Below are positions 7,499 through 15,043 of a stretch of DNA of 27,879 nucleotides, in pieces; position 1 is the stretch's first letter, and each line of letters begins with the position of its first letter. The stretch lies in the NCBI GenBank assembly GCA_900549345.1, contig UROC01000017.1, positions 1 through 27,879 of the forward strand, in the 5' to 3' direction. The notes beneath the pieces are model-generated. The model saw only the letters and a list, made by a program, of their open reading frames with translations. It was not told the origin of the DNA and did no database searches. Position numbers and translations under genes: made by a program. This DNA comes from an uncultured Collinsella sp. (GTDB lineage: Bacteria > Actinomycetota > Coriobacteriia > Coriobacteriales > Coriobacteriaceae).

Positions 7499-7754
7499 AT
7501 TTGTCTCGCATCGCGGTCGCGAAGGAGTCGTAGTCGCTGTAGTCGCCTTGCGATATCTCGTCTTCTGCCAGCATCATACGAGACAGCAGCTTGGCTTTGG
7601 CGATTTCTTCTTGCATGAGGCGATACTGGTCGCTGCTGATGCAGTGCATGGCCTCGTAGCCGTTCTTAGTTACGGTGACGTCGCGCTCAGACTCAACAAG
7701 TGCGGTGAATGTGGCAGTGTCCTTCATGTCTCGGACGGGCACACAGATGGGCAT
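7488..7754 (-). CDS. Phd/YefM-family antitoxin
   Basis: This 88-residue protein starts at ATG 7754, where GAAGGAG lies eight bases upstream; the longer open frame to 7790 has no such site. The N-terminal half, VRDMKDTATFTALVESERDVTVTKNGYEAM, is the Phd/YefM DNA-binding fold with its characteristic 'T-K-N-G' turn. The C-terminal part after residue 60 is acidic and is the expected toxin-wrapping segment. It should neutralise the overlapping RelE/ParE toxin and, with it, repress this promoter. Confidence 0.85.
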   Translation of the reverse strand: MPICVPVRDMKDTATFTALVESERDVTVTKNGYEAMHCISSDQYRLMQEEIAKAKLLSRMMLAEDEISQGDYSDYDSFATAMRDKYDL

Positions 7755-7818
7755 AGGTATCTCCTTCGCATTGGGACATAATTGTGCCACGTCATAAAAA
7801 ATTGTCGGCGCCGCTGAA

Positions 7819-7879
7819 TTGTCTCAATCTGTAACAGGTAGGACCGAAAAGTTCGGTTAGATGTTACGGATTGAGACAA
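7819..7879. repeat. Solitary copy of the ~61-bp palindromic repeat
   Basis: Left arm TTGTCTCAATCTGTAACA (7819-7836) matches the reverse complement of the right arm (7862-7879) with one mismatch, and an inner CCGAA/TTCGG hairpin sits in the middle. Four further copies are found at 25301-25603. This copy lies just upstream of the toxin-antitoxin operon. Confidence 0.85.
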
Positions 7880-7899
7880 ACGTGCGGCGCGGGCCGCTC

Positions 7900-7960
7900 A
7901 AAAGCAAAAAAGGCAGATACGACCAAGGATGCGGGGCATCTACCGGGAAGGTCGTATCCG
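7900..7960 (-). terminator. Terminator-like hairpin with no obvious gene upstream
   Basis: On the minus strand GGCGGATACGACC pairs with GGTCGTATCTGCC around a 23-base loop and is followed by TTTTTTGCTTTT. No convincing coding region precedes it on that strand. It may end a small RNA or a decayed gene. The rest of 7961-8230 holds a second weaker hairpin (near 8110-8125, minus strand, followed by TTTTTGTTTTT) and nothing else I can name. Confidence 0.55.
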
Positions 7961-8224
7961 CCACACGGAAAGAGGCGCATGGACGCAGCGCCCATGCAAT
8001 CGGGATTGGTAAGGTGCTCAATCGCGCGCGATAGTCGCGGCGGCCGGTGGAGCAGGCTTGCAAGCAGGGGCAAGTGACACGCTCAACACGATTCTAAAAA
8101 CAAAAAGGCCAGGATGCAGTTCATCCGGTGGTGTGTTCATCGCCTTCGTTGCCAGATTGCTCTGCACGCTGGCGCGTTGCGACGAGTTATGAGCCCATAT
8201 CATGCTGAGAAGGCAAAGCCCAAG

Positions 8225-8262
8225 AACAAAAGTATCCCCGTCGGACCTAAGTTCCGACGGGG
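8225..8262 (-). terminator. Terminator downstream of the D-lactate dehydrogenase gene
   Basis: A perfect 10-bp stem CCCCGTCGGA/TCCGACGGGG (8236-8245, 8253-8262) has a seven-base loop and is followed on the minus strand by ATACTTTTGTT. Confidence 0.75.
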
Positions 8263-8295
8263 GCTACGGTGCGCTATCGCGCTGAATGGGTGTGA

Positions 8296-9284
8296 TTACA
8301 ATTGAGTGGCACAGGTACCCTCAACCATAGCGGGAACAGCGGCAACGCCCTGCTCGACCATGCAGTTTACATCGATATCGGTGTAGAACGCGATGTGGTT
8401 GGTGAGCAGCACGTTGGGGAACTGGCGTAGGTAAGCCATCTTGCGGTTGGCAAGAATGTCGTGCATACGGTTCTCATGGTAGATGCCCACTTCGTCCTCG
8501 AAGACGTCCATAGCAAGCGCACCGATCTTTTCGGACTCAATCGCCTCGATGACGGCATCGGTGTCGATGAGCTCACCGCGCGAGACGTTGACGATGGTCA
8601 CATCTTCGCGCATCTTGGCGATGGCATCGGCATTGATGATGCCGCGGGTGGAGTCCATGAGGGGCACGTGCAGGGTGATGACGTCGGAGTTGGCAACGAG
8701 CGTATCCATGTCAACGTACTCGAGGCTGTCGCGGTTTGCCAGCTCGGCATTGGGGTAGGGATCGTAGGCCAAGATCTTGCAGCCAAAGCCGGAGAGGTTG
8801 TCGATGACGGTGCGACCAATGCGGCCGGTGCCAACCACGCCCACGGTCAGCGTGCGCAGTTCGCGGCCCAGCAGCCCGTCCAGGGAGTAGTCATTCACCT
8901 GCTGGCGCCAAATGGCGGCCTTGCAGCGGCGCAAGCCATCAGGATGAGCATAACGGTGAACTCGGCAACGCCGTAGGGCGGATAGGCGGTGTTGCACACC
9001 TTGATGCCCAGCTCCTGGGCGCGCTTGACGTCCACGTGGTTGAAGCCGACGCAGCGGATAGCGATGTAACGAACGCCCAGCTCGTGCGCGCGCTCCACCA
9101 AAGCGGCGGACATCACGGATTTGTTGTTGATGATGATTCCCTCGCAGCCTGCAACGGAGTCAATGTTAGCTTCGGAGAGGATTTGAGTGTCAAAGGAGAT
9201 GCAGTAGCCTGCTGGAAGATTGGCGGCAGCGCGCATGTAGGCGGCGACCTCGTCGTCGCGCAATTCGAACAGTCTGATGTTCAT
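8296..9284 (-). pseudogene. D-lactate dehydrogenase (D-2-hydroxyacid dehydrogenase), one-base frameshift
   Basis: Two frames together make one D-lactate dehydrogenase of about 329 residues. The 5' part (9284 to about 8935) encodes the substrate-domain half ending GVAEFTVMLILMACAA. The 3' part continues with CKAAIWRQQVNDYSLDGLLG in another frame. The 989-base span is one base short of 330 codons, so a single base is missing near 8929-8937, in a GC-rich stretch. NAD-binding GVVGTGRIG is intact, and so are the catalytic Arg (VNVSRGELID), Glu (MDVFEDE) and His (LLTNHIAFYT), the last characteristic of D-lactate dehydrogenases. It would reduce pyruvate to D-lactate in fermentation. The start ATG 9284 has AAGGAA upstream. 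Either the gene is newly inactivated or the base is a sequencing error. Confidence 0.85.
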
Positions 9285-9449
9285 AGCGTTCCTTTTCTAT
9301 GTCGGCGTATGATACGTCGCGGCCGGTGCCCGTGTGGCCCGTCCGCCGCGCTCGGGGATACCGTTCCCGTGGCGCGTTCATCGTCGTTACGATAATAGGC
9401 GGGTTTTTCGTGCTGCAACATCGCATAACCAGCACTTCCACGATTGCTA

Positions 9450-9468
9450 TTTCACCTACGCGGTGAAA
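9450..9468. promoter_or_regulatory. Candidate operator TTTCACC-N5-GGTGAAA upstream of the PRD regulator
   Basis: A 19-bp perfect palindrome with a five-base centre (TACGC) lies 20 bases upstream of the -35 of the regulator promoter. The same palindrome recurs at 12977-12995. Centred near -64, it fits an activator site or an autoregulatory site. Confidence 0.7.
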
Positions 9469-9487
9469 GATTTGAATGCGCGTGAAA

Positions 9488-9516
9488 TTGGCAGGTCCTA
9501 TGACGGAAGGTATAGT
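9488..9516 (+). promoter_or_regulatory. Promoter of the PRD regulator gene
   Basis: TTGGCA (9488-9493) and TATAGT (9511-9516) are separated by 17 bases, followed 28 bases later by the GTG start. Another GTGAAA half-site (9482-9487) abuts the -35. Confidence 0.65.
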
Positions 9517-9543
9517 TATCTGAGACGATGATAGGAGGGTGCC

Positions 9544-11454
9544 GTGAGTTCCGATCGAAGCAGGGAAATTGTTCGTATTCTCGAAAGCGGGGCGTCCTGG
9601 ACCACGGCGTCTCAGATCGCTTCGCAGGTTGGATGCTCTTCCCGTACTGTCAAAAGCGACATCACCGCGCTGAATCGCACCCATGAGGGCATGATTGTTG
9701 CCAGCTCGAAGGGCTATCGTATCGAGGATGCCACAGCAGCGGCGCAGCTGCTGTCGCAGCAGGCGAACGAGGTGCCGCAGACGGCCGAGGCGCGCAAGCG
9801 TTATATTCTGTTTGAACTGCTGATGCGCCACCGCAAGGTGCGCGCGGCTGATTTGGCGGAAAGCCTCTATATCTCGCTTGCGACGCTCGATAATGAGCTG
9901 GTTGCCATCAAACGAGAGTTGTCCGGGTACGGCCTGGTGCTGCGTTCGCGCGCGGGCTCGCTGTATATCGAGGGCAGTGCATCGGGTGAGAAGAAGATGG
10001 TCAACCAGCTGATCTTTGACGAGACGAAGGACTATTTCAGCCAAATCGACCTTATCAATCGCTATTTCCCCAAGCTCGACCTCGCGCAGTTGCAGGAGCG
10101 CATCGACGCATGCCTGAAGCGCCGCGGGTTCTACATCAACGGCTATGCGCTCTCGAGCCTCATCATACATATTGCCATCTTCGTGGAGCGCACAAGCAAT
10201 GGGTTCGAGTCGGTACCGACGACGGTCAAGGCGGCTCAGCCCGCCGGTAACGAGGCGCGCGAGGGTCTTGACGAGGTGGCGGGTGAGGTTTGCGCGGCTA
10301 TCGAGGACCTTTTCTCTATGCTCGTGTCCGATGCCGATCGCGATGCCGTCCGCTTGATGCTGGGTGCAAACTTGATTCATGCGAATCGTTTTGAACCAAG
10401 TGACCCGGAGCACCGGCATGCGCGCGAGCTGTTGGGTGCGATTGTGGAGCGCGTGCACGATCAATTCGGGCTTAATTTGAGCGATGGCGAGTTTGAGCTT
10501 CGTTTCTCTCTGCATCTGGCCAATATGCTATCCCGCGTGCGCTGCGGGATGCTGTTGCGTAACCCGCAGCTCGAGGCCATCAAGAGCAGTCAACCGTTTA
10601 TTTACGATGTTGCGGTGTTTGTCGCCGATGTCATCGCTGCGGAGACCGGCGTTTCTGTCAACGAAGACGAAATCGCCTACATCGCGCTCCACGTGGGGTG
10701 CTTGGTGGAGGGGCAGCGCGCCAATGCCGATAAACTGCATGCGCTGGTGGTGTGCACACGTCACAACGCCTACGAGACTCATATCGACAGTTTCCTCGAT
10801 GCCCTTGATGCTTGTGTGGTGGTTGAGGGTATCGTGCCTGCCATCGACGCGGCGGGTGACATCTCGCGCGTTGACCTCGTGATTTCAACCGTGCCGCTGT
10901 CGGGGTATTGCCCGGTACCGGTGGTTAATGTCTCTCCGTTCTTTAGCAAGCAAGATATTTCGCTGATGCGTGAGCGTGTCGAAGCGCTGCTTAAGGCGCG
11001 CCTGCGGACAAACCTTGAGTGCAGCATGCGCACCTTCTTCACCGAGGATTTCTTTGCGATCGAGCCCGAGGTTGACGATTGGCGCGATGCGATTTGCAAG
11101 ATGAGTGCGCCGCTGATCGAGGGTGGCTACGCGTTTGAGAATTTTACTGAGCGCCTACTGGAGCGTGAGGACATCAGCTCCAGTGCATACTGTGACATCG
11201 CGATGCCACACCCGCTCGATATGGACGCCAAGCGCACTGCCGTCTCGGTCGCTCTGTTCCCGCGCGGCCTTGCGTGGAACAACGCGACGGTGCATGCGGT
11301 GATCATGCTGTCGATTACCCGTGATGACCGGGCGTTTTTTGGCGAGCTGTTCAATTACATCTCGGGCGTGCTACTCAAGCCCGGTGCTGTGCGCGCCATC
11401 TCCCATGCAAAAAGCTACCAGGAGTTCTTGGACGCCCTGTTGCGTTGTGCGTAG
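9544..11454 (+). CDS. PTS-controlled transcriptional regulator (HTH-PRD-PRD-EIIB-EIIA; MtlR/LicR type)
   Basis: This 636-residue protein has the full architecture of PRD activators. Helix-turn-helix domains occupy about 1-60 (ASQIASQVGCSSRTVKSDI) and 85-145 (AADLAESLYISLATLDNEL). PRD1 spans about 165-220 with His209; PRD2 about 290-390 with His324 and His383. An EIIB-like domain has Cys404 in LVVCTRHNA, and a C-terminal EIIA domain has His556 in IAMPHPLD. HPr and EIIB-dependent phosphorylation of these residues would report sugar flux. The GTG start has AGGAGG five bases upstream. It lies close to the malY gene and PTS operon and shares a palindrome with them, so it most likely controls them. 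All phosphorylation residues are present, so it is probably fully functional. LicR, ManR and FrvR are the closest named types. Confidence 0.92.
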   Translation: MSSDRSREIVRILESGASWTTASQIASQVGCSSRTVKSDITALNRTHEGMIVASSKGYRIEDATAAAQLLSQQANEVPQTAEARKRYILFELLMRHRKVRAADLAESLYISLATLDNELVAIKRELSGYGLVLRSRAGSLYIEGSASGEKKMVNQLIFDETKDYFSQIDLINRYFPKLDLAQLQERIDACLKRRGFYINGYALSSLIIHIAIFVERTSNGFESVPTTVKAAQPAGNEAREGLDEVAGEVCAAIEDLFSMLVSDADRDAVRLMLGANLIHANRFEPSDPEHRHARELLGAIVERVHDQFGLNLSDGEFELRFSLHLANMLSRVRCGMLLRNPQLEAIKSSQPFIYDVAVFVADVIAAETGVSVNEDEIAYIALHVGCLVEGQRANADKLHALVVCTRHNAYETHIDSFLDALDACVVVEGIVPAIDAAGDISRVDLVISTVPLSGYCPVPVVNVSPFFSKQDISLMRERVEALLKARLRTNLECSMRTFFTEDFFAIEPEVDDWRDAICKMSAPLIEGGYAFENFTERLLEREDISSSAYCDIAMPHPLDMDAKRTAVSVALFPRGLAWNNATVHAVIMLSITRDDRAFFGELFNYISGVLLKPGAVRAISHAKSYQEFLDALLRCA

Positions 11455-11551
11455 GGTTTGCGTACAAGCGGGGGTGGCTACGTCAAAAAGGCCCTCCGTC
11501 GGGTGGTCGCCTTCTCGCTTGTCGCTTCGCGACATTTCAACTCATAAATAA

Positions 11552-11587
11552 CAACGCCCGCTCGAGCACATACTCGGGCGGGCGTTG
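11552..11587 (-). terminator. Terminator downstream of the malY-like gene
   Basis: The long stem CAACGCCCGC/GCGGGCGTTG with inner CGAG/CTCG is followed on the minus strand by TTATTTATG. It sits between the convergent PRD regulator and malY genes. A smaller hairpin, TGTCGC-TTC-GCGACA at 11520-11534 followed by TTT, may end the regulator transcript. Confidence 0.65.
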
Positions 11588-11621
11588 CATGAAAGGAGGG
11601 CCTTTGATACGCGGGCGAGGT

Positions 11622-12809
11622 CTACTTGATGAGCTGGTGGGTAGCCATGCGATCCATGGCCTCGATGACCAGCTTGCGAGGCATGCCCAGGTTCAAGCGC
11701 ACGAAGTCGGCGCCGTTCGCGACATAGAAGGTGCCATCGCCCACGATGACGCCCGCCTTCGCTGCCATGTGGTTGCAGATTTCGGTTGCCGTGGCGCCCG
11801 TGCCAGCGATGTTCACCCACGGTAGGTAGGATGCATCCATACGCATGAGCTCCCAACCCTTCATCTTCTCCTCGATGAAGGCGGCGGTCTGTGCATAAGA
11901 CTCGCGCAGATAGTCGGTGATCTGGTCCAGCCACTCCTCGGACTCATCGTAAGCGGCGATGATGGCGGCGCAGCCAAACGTGTTGGGAGAGGTAATAGAG
12001 TTCATCTCCAGGCGATGGCGGAAGATAGTGCGGATGCGCTCGCTGGGGATCATAGAGTAGGAAGTCTTGAGGCCGCCCAGATTAAAGCCCTTGTTGGGCG
12101 AGGTGAGTACGATAAGGTTGTCCAGATAACGCTCGGGCAGCTGCAGGGCCGAGATGAACGAGCCGGCCATGATGTGCTCGCAGTGAACCTCATCGACCAC
12201 CAGTAAGCAGTTGTACTTGTGGCAGATCTCGGCGACGCGGGTGATTTCATCGAGCGTCCAGATGCGACCACCGGGGTTGTGCGGCGAGCAGAACAGGTGC
12301 ACGCGTGGACGGAAACGATCCATCTGTTCCTCGAGCAGGTCGAAGTCGATGCGATAGGTGCGATCGCGATAGATGAGCGGGTTTTCGATTACGCGGAACC
12401 CGTTGTTGTGCGCCGCGTAGCCAAAGGGGTCGTAGACCGGCGTGTTGAGGATGACGCAGTCGTTGGGCTGGCAGAATGCCTGATACAGGTAGTGGATGGT
12501 CGGGACGGTTCCATAGGCGAGTGTGATCCACTCGCGCTTGACCTCGTTGTTATGGCGGCGGCGCTGCCAGTTGATGACGGCGTTGTAAAAGCCGTCGTGC
12601 GCATAGCCATAGCCGTATGCTCCGTTTTGGGCTACCTCGGCCAGACGCGTGCAGATTGCGGGGGCGGCGGCAAAGTCCATGTCGGCGATCCACATGGGAA
12701 TGTAGTCATCCCCAGCCTTAGGGAATTTCTGCTTGATGATGGCGGGGTCCCACTTGCGAGCGTGATCGAGCGAGCGGTCAGCCATGGAATCGAAGTCGTA
12801 AACCGGCAT
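11622..12809 (-). CDS. MalY/PatB-type PLP-dependent aminotransferase or C-S lyase
   Basis: The 395-residue length and the sequence fit class I/II fold-type I PLP enzymes of the MalY/PatB group. Lys240 in SPNKGFNLGGLK should hold PLP. Asn178 in CSPHNPGGR and Asp206 in VVDEVHCEH are the other cofactor contacts, and the N-terminal MWIADMDFAAAP is typical of this group. Members cleave carbon-sulfur bonds of cystathionine-like compounds, and Escherichia coli MalY also dampens maltose gene expression. The start ATG 12809 is preceded by GAGGAGG. It is divergent from the peptidase-PTS operon across a region holding the shared palindrome, so co-regulation is likely. Its reaction here is not known; work on the substrate imported by that PTS is my inference. 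Confidence 0.88.
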   Translation of the reverse strand: MPVYDFDSMADRSLDHARKWDPAIIKQKFPKAGDDYIPMWIADMDFAAAPAICTRLAEVAQNGAYGYGYAHDGFYNAVINWQRRRHNNEVKREWITLAYGTVPTIHYLYQAFCQPNDCVILNTPVYDPFGYAAHNNGFRVIENPLIYRDRTYRIDFDLLEEQMDRFRPRVHLFCSPHNPGGRIWTLDEITRVAEICHKYNCLLVVDEVHCEHIMAGSFISALQLPERYLDNLIVLTSPNKGFNLGGLKTSYSMIPSERIRTIFRHRLEMNSITSPNTFGCAAIIAAYDESEEWLDQITDYLRESYAQTAAFIEEKMKGWELMRMDASYLPWVNIAGTGATATEICNHMAAKAGVIVGDGTFYVANGADFVRLNLGMPRKLVIEAMDRMATHQLIK

Positions 12810-12951
12810 AAGGTATCCTCCTCGGCGATATAGGCGCGACCCGCGGATGTGGGTCGCACACCGCCGGCGTGGTTCGCATCAGCGGCGTATGTTGCAGATA
12901 AGTATGACAAAGATGCATATGGAGCCCCATCCCCAGTAATTGCACGGCCGT

Positions 12952-12999
12952 GGTGAAAGGGGAGGGGCTTTCACCGTTTCACCGCTACGGTGAAAGCCC
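12952..12999. promoter_or_regulatory. Operator cluster between malY and the peptidase-PTS operon
   Basis: Four half-sites lie within 44 bases: GGTGAAA (12952), TTTCACC (12969), TTTCACC (12977) and GGTGAAA (12989). The pair at 12977-12995 repeats the spacing seen at 9450-9468. An 11-bp perfect arm, GGGCTTTCACC at 12965-12975, pairs with 12989-12999. This is the likely binding site of the PRD regulator for both divergent units. Confidence 0.7.
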
Positions 13000-13089
13000 G
13001 GATACATCATTTGCGGCGCGCTGTCGATACACTCGCATACAGACGCCGCCACTACGGGCGCCGCCATACGACCACAAGGGGGGTTACCT

Positions 13090-14136
13090 ATGAACAAGGA
13101 GCTTATGTTCGCCTTGAGCAACGCCGACGCTGTCGCTTGCCGCGAGGGCGAGGTCCGCTCCATCATGCATGCCGAGCTTGACGATATCGCCGACGCCGTC
13201 GAGTACGACAAACTCGGTTCGATCATGTTTAAGAGCGCGGGTACCGAGGAGAATCCGGTCCGCATTCTGTTCACCGGCCACATGGACGAGGCCGGCTTTA
13301 TGGTTCGCTATATTTCCGATATCGGCATGGTTCATGTGATCGGCGTGGGCGGCCCGCGTAAGAACAGCGTCGAGAGCCAGATTGTGCGCATCAAGACGCG
13401 TAGCGGCGAGAAAGTTCGCGGCGTGTTGTTTGCCAAGCGCGATACCGACGGCACTCCGACCGATATGTACATCGACTTTGGCTGCGAGACGGCTGAAGAA
13501 GTCCGTGAGCTGGGCATTGAGATTGGCGACTGGGGAACCTTTGCGGCCGAGTGCGAGCTCAAGCCCGTGAGTGACATTCTGCTGGGCAAGGCGTTCGACG
13601 ACCGCGCCGGTGTGTATGTGGTGACCGAGGCCATGAAGCGCCTGGCCAACACCCCGCACGCAGCCGAGCTGTGGTTCGCCGGTTCCTCTTCCGAGGAGGT
13701 TGGCTGCCGTGGTGCTCAGACGGCTGCGGCGCACCTGGATGCCGATATCGTCATCCCAGTGGACATCGCTAATCCGCCCGAGTTCGATCGCGGTTGGAAT
13801 AACAGCCGCAAGAACGGCCACGGTCCCATGATCGTGCACTACGACCGCATGCATGTCCCCAACGAGAAGCTGCTGCACTTCATCGTGGACACCGCCGAGA
13901 AGAACAACATCCCCTTCCAGCGTGACCTGTTCAAGGGCGGCGGCACCGATGCCGGCACCGCTCATCTAGTGGGAGACGGCAAGCTGGCAACGGTGATCGG
14001 CGTGCCGTTGCGCTACTGCCACGGTTCGTGGTCTGTCATGCGTGGTGCCGATTTGGACGCGGCAGTCGATCTGGTATGCGCGCTGGCAACCTCGATCGAT
14101 CGCGTCACCTATGAGGAGCTTAAGAGCTTCGAGTAG
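13090..14136 (+). CDS. M42-family metallo-aminopeptidase (FrvX/YsdC-like)
   Basis: This is a 348-residue cytosolic M42 peptidase with the complete di-metal site: His64 and Asp66 in TGHMDEAGF, Asp170 in KAFDDRAG, Glu202-Glu203 in SSSEEVGCRGA, Asp225 in PVDIANP and His311 in YCHGSW. The family forms large tetrahedral assemblies that trim short peptides from the N-terminus, and FrvX-type members sit in PTS operons. The start ATG 13090 has an AAGGGGGG ribosome binding site. It is first in the PTS operon and lies 79 bases before the IIA gene. A peptidase leading a sugar operon suggests that the transported compound carries an amino acid or peptide. That is inference. Confidence 0.92.
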   Translation: MNKELMFALSNADAVACREGEVRSIMHAELDDIADAVEYDKLGSIMFKSAGTEENPVRILFTGHMDEAGFMVRYISDIGMVHVIGVGGPRKNSVESQIVRIKTRSGEKVRGVLFAKRDTDGTPTDMYIDFGCETAEEVRELGIEIGDWGTFAAECELKPVSDILLGKAFDDRAGVYVVTEAMKRLANTPHAAELWFAGSSSEEVGCRGAQTAAAHLDADIVIPVDIANPPEFDRGWNNSRKNGHGPMIVHYDRMHVPNEKLLHFIVDTAEKNNIPFQRDLFKGGGTDAGTAHLVGDGKLATVIGVPLRYCHGSWSVMRGADLDAAVDLVCALATSIDRVTYEELKSFE

Positions 14137-14215
14137 CGCTTCGGCAGTCAACGGTTTCAATCGGGCGCGCCGTCAAAGCGGTGACGTGCCCGCCGAGCAG
14201 AAAGGGATTATCCCG

Positions 14216-14548
14216 GTGGAAAACAACGAACAGCAAATCATGACCATCATCGGCTCTGCTGGCGCCAGCAAGGGCAAGGCGTTCGCCGCGCTCGCTTGCG
14301 TGCGTGAGCGCGACTACGAGGGCGCCCGTGCGCTGCTTGCCGAAGCCAAGGAGGCCGATCTGGCCGCCCATGCCGCCCAGACCGAGGTGATTACCCAGGC
14401 CCTGTCCGGCGCGGAGAACGCCGCCGCTGCGAGCCTGCTTATGGTCCATGCCCAGGATCACTACATGACCTCTCAGCTCGCCCGTGACCTCATCGAGGAG
14501 ATCGTCAAGATCTTCGAGGAGCGCGACGCCGAGGCCAAGCAGGCGTAA
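14216..14548 (+). CDS. PTS IIA, lactose/cellobiose family
   Basis: This is a 110-residue all-helical phosphocarrier. Phosphorylation-site His78 and the metal-binding Asp81 lie in LLMVHAQDHYMTSQ, at exactly the positions known from Lactococcus LacF. It passes phosphate from HPr to the IIB encoded next. The start is GTG 14216, with AAAGGGA eight bases upstream; the frame is open further upstream but overlaps the peptidase gene. It belongs to the same operon as the IIB and IIC genes. Because the two LacE-type transporters at the right end lack their own IIA in this window, this protein might serve them too. Confidence 0.92.
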   Translation: MENNEQQIMTIIGSAGASKGKAFAALACVRERDYEGARALLAEAKEADLAAHAAQTEVITQALSGAENAAAASLLMVHAQDHYMTSQLARDLIEEIVKIFEERDAEAKQA

Positions 14549-14561
14549 GAAACACGTCTGC

Positions 14562-14603
14562 GAAGGAGCGATGCGCGCTACGAGCGCTGCGGTCCGTTCC
14601 TTC
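14562..14603 (+). other. Intercistronic stem-loop between the IIA and IIB genes
   Basis: GAAGGAGCG (14562-14570) pairs with CGTTCCTTC (14595-14603), with one G-T pair, and an inner GCGC pairing. There is no T-run, so it is more likely an mRNA processing or stability element than a terminator. Confidence 0.4.
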
Positions 14604-14641
14604 TCCAACAGTATTCAATTGCCGTTAGAAAGGGATAAACA

Positions 14642-15004
14642 ATGGCAAAGATGAACATCGTTTTGTGCTGTGCCGGTGGTTTCTCCACCACCATGCTGAT
14701 GGATCGCATCAAGCAGACGATCCACAACAGCCAGAAGCTCAACGACGATGACTTTGAGCTCAAGGCCATCGCTGCCGACCTGCTGGACCAGGAGGTCGAC
14801 CACATGGACGCGTTGATTATGGGTCCTCAGATCGCCCATAAGCTCGAGTCCATCAAGCCCCTGATTGAGCCTCGTCACATCCCATACGTGATCGTCGATC
14901 AGGAGACCTACGGCAAGATGGACGGTGCTACCGTGTTTAAGCAGCTGCTCATCGCCAAGAAGAAGGCTGACATGGCCCGCGAGGCCGCCGAGGCAAACCA
15001 GTAA
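14642..15004 (+). CDS. PTS IIB, lactose/cellobiose family
   Basis: This is a 120-residue protein with the active-site loop VLCCAGGFSTTML. By comparison with Escherichia coli ChbB, Cys10 should be the phosphorylated residue, and Cys9 sits next to it. The fold continues with ADLLDQEVDHMDALIMGPQIAHKLESIK, the usual 'GPQ' region. It accepts phosphate from the IIA and hands it to the sugar carried by the IIC. The start ATG 14642 has AAAGGGA upstream. The C-terminal ~15 residues are a charged tail (KKKADMAREAAEANQ). Confidence 0.92.
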   Translation: MAKMNIVLCCAGGFSTTMLMDRIKQTIHNSQKLNDDDFELKAIAADLLDQEVDHMDALIMGPQIAHKLESIKPLIEPRHIPYVIVDQETYGKMDGATVFKQLLIAKKKADMAREAAEANQ

Positions 15005-15043
15005 GCCCCTGTTTGATATATCCTGAAGTGGAGGATGCGACGT

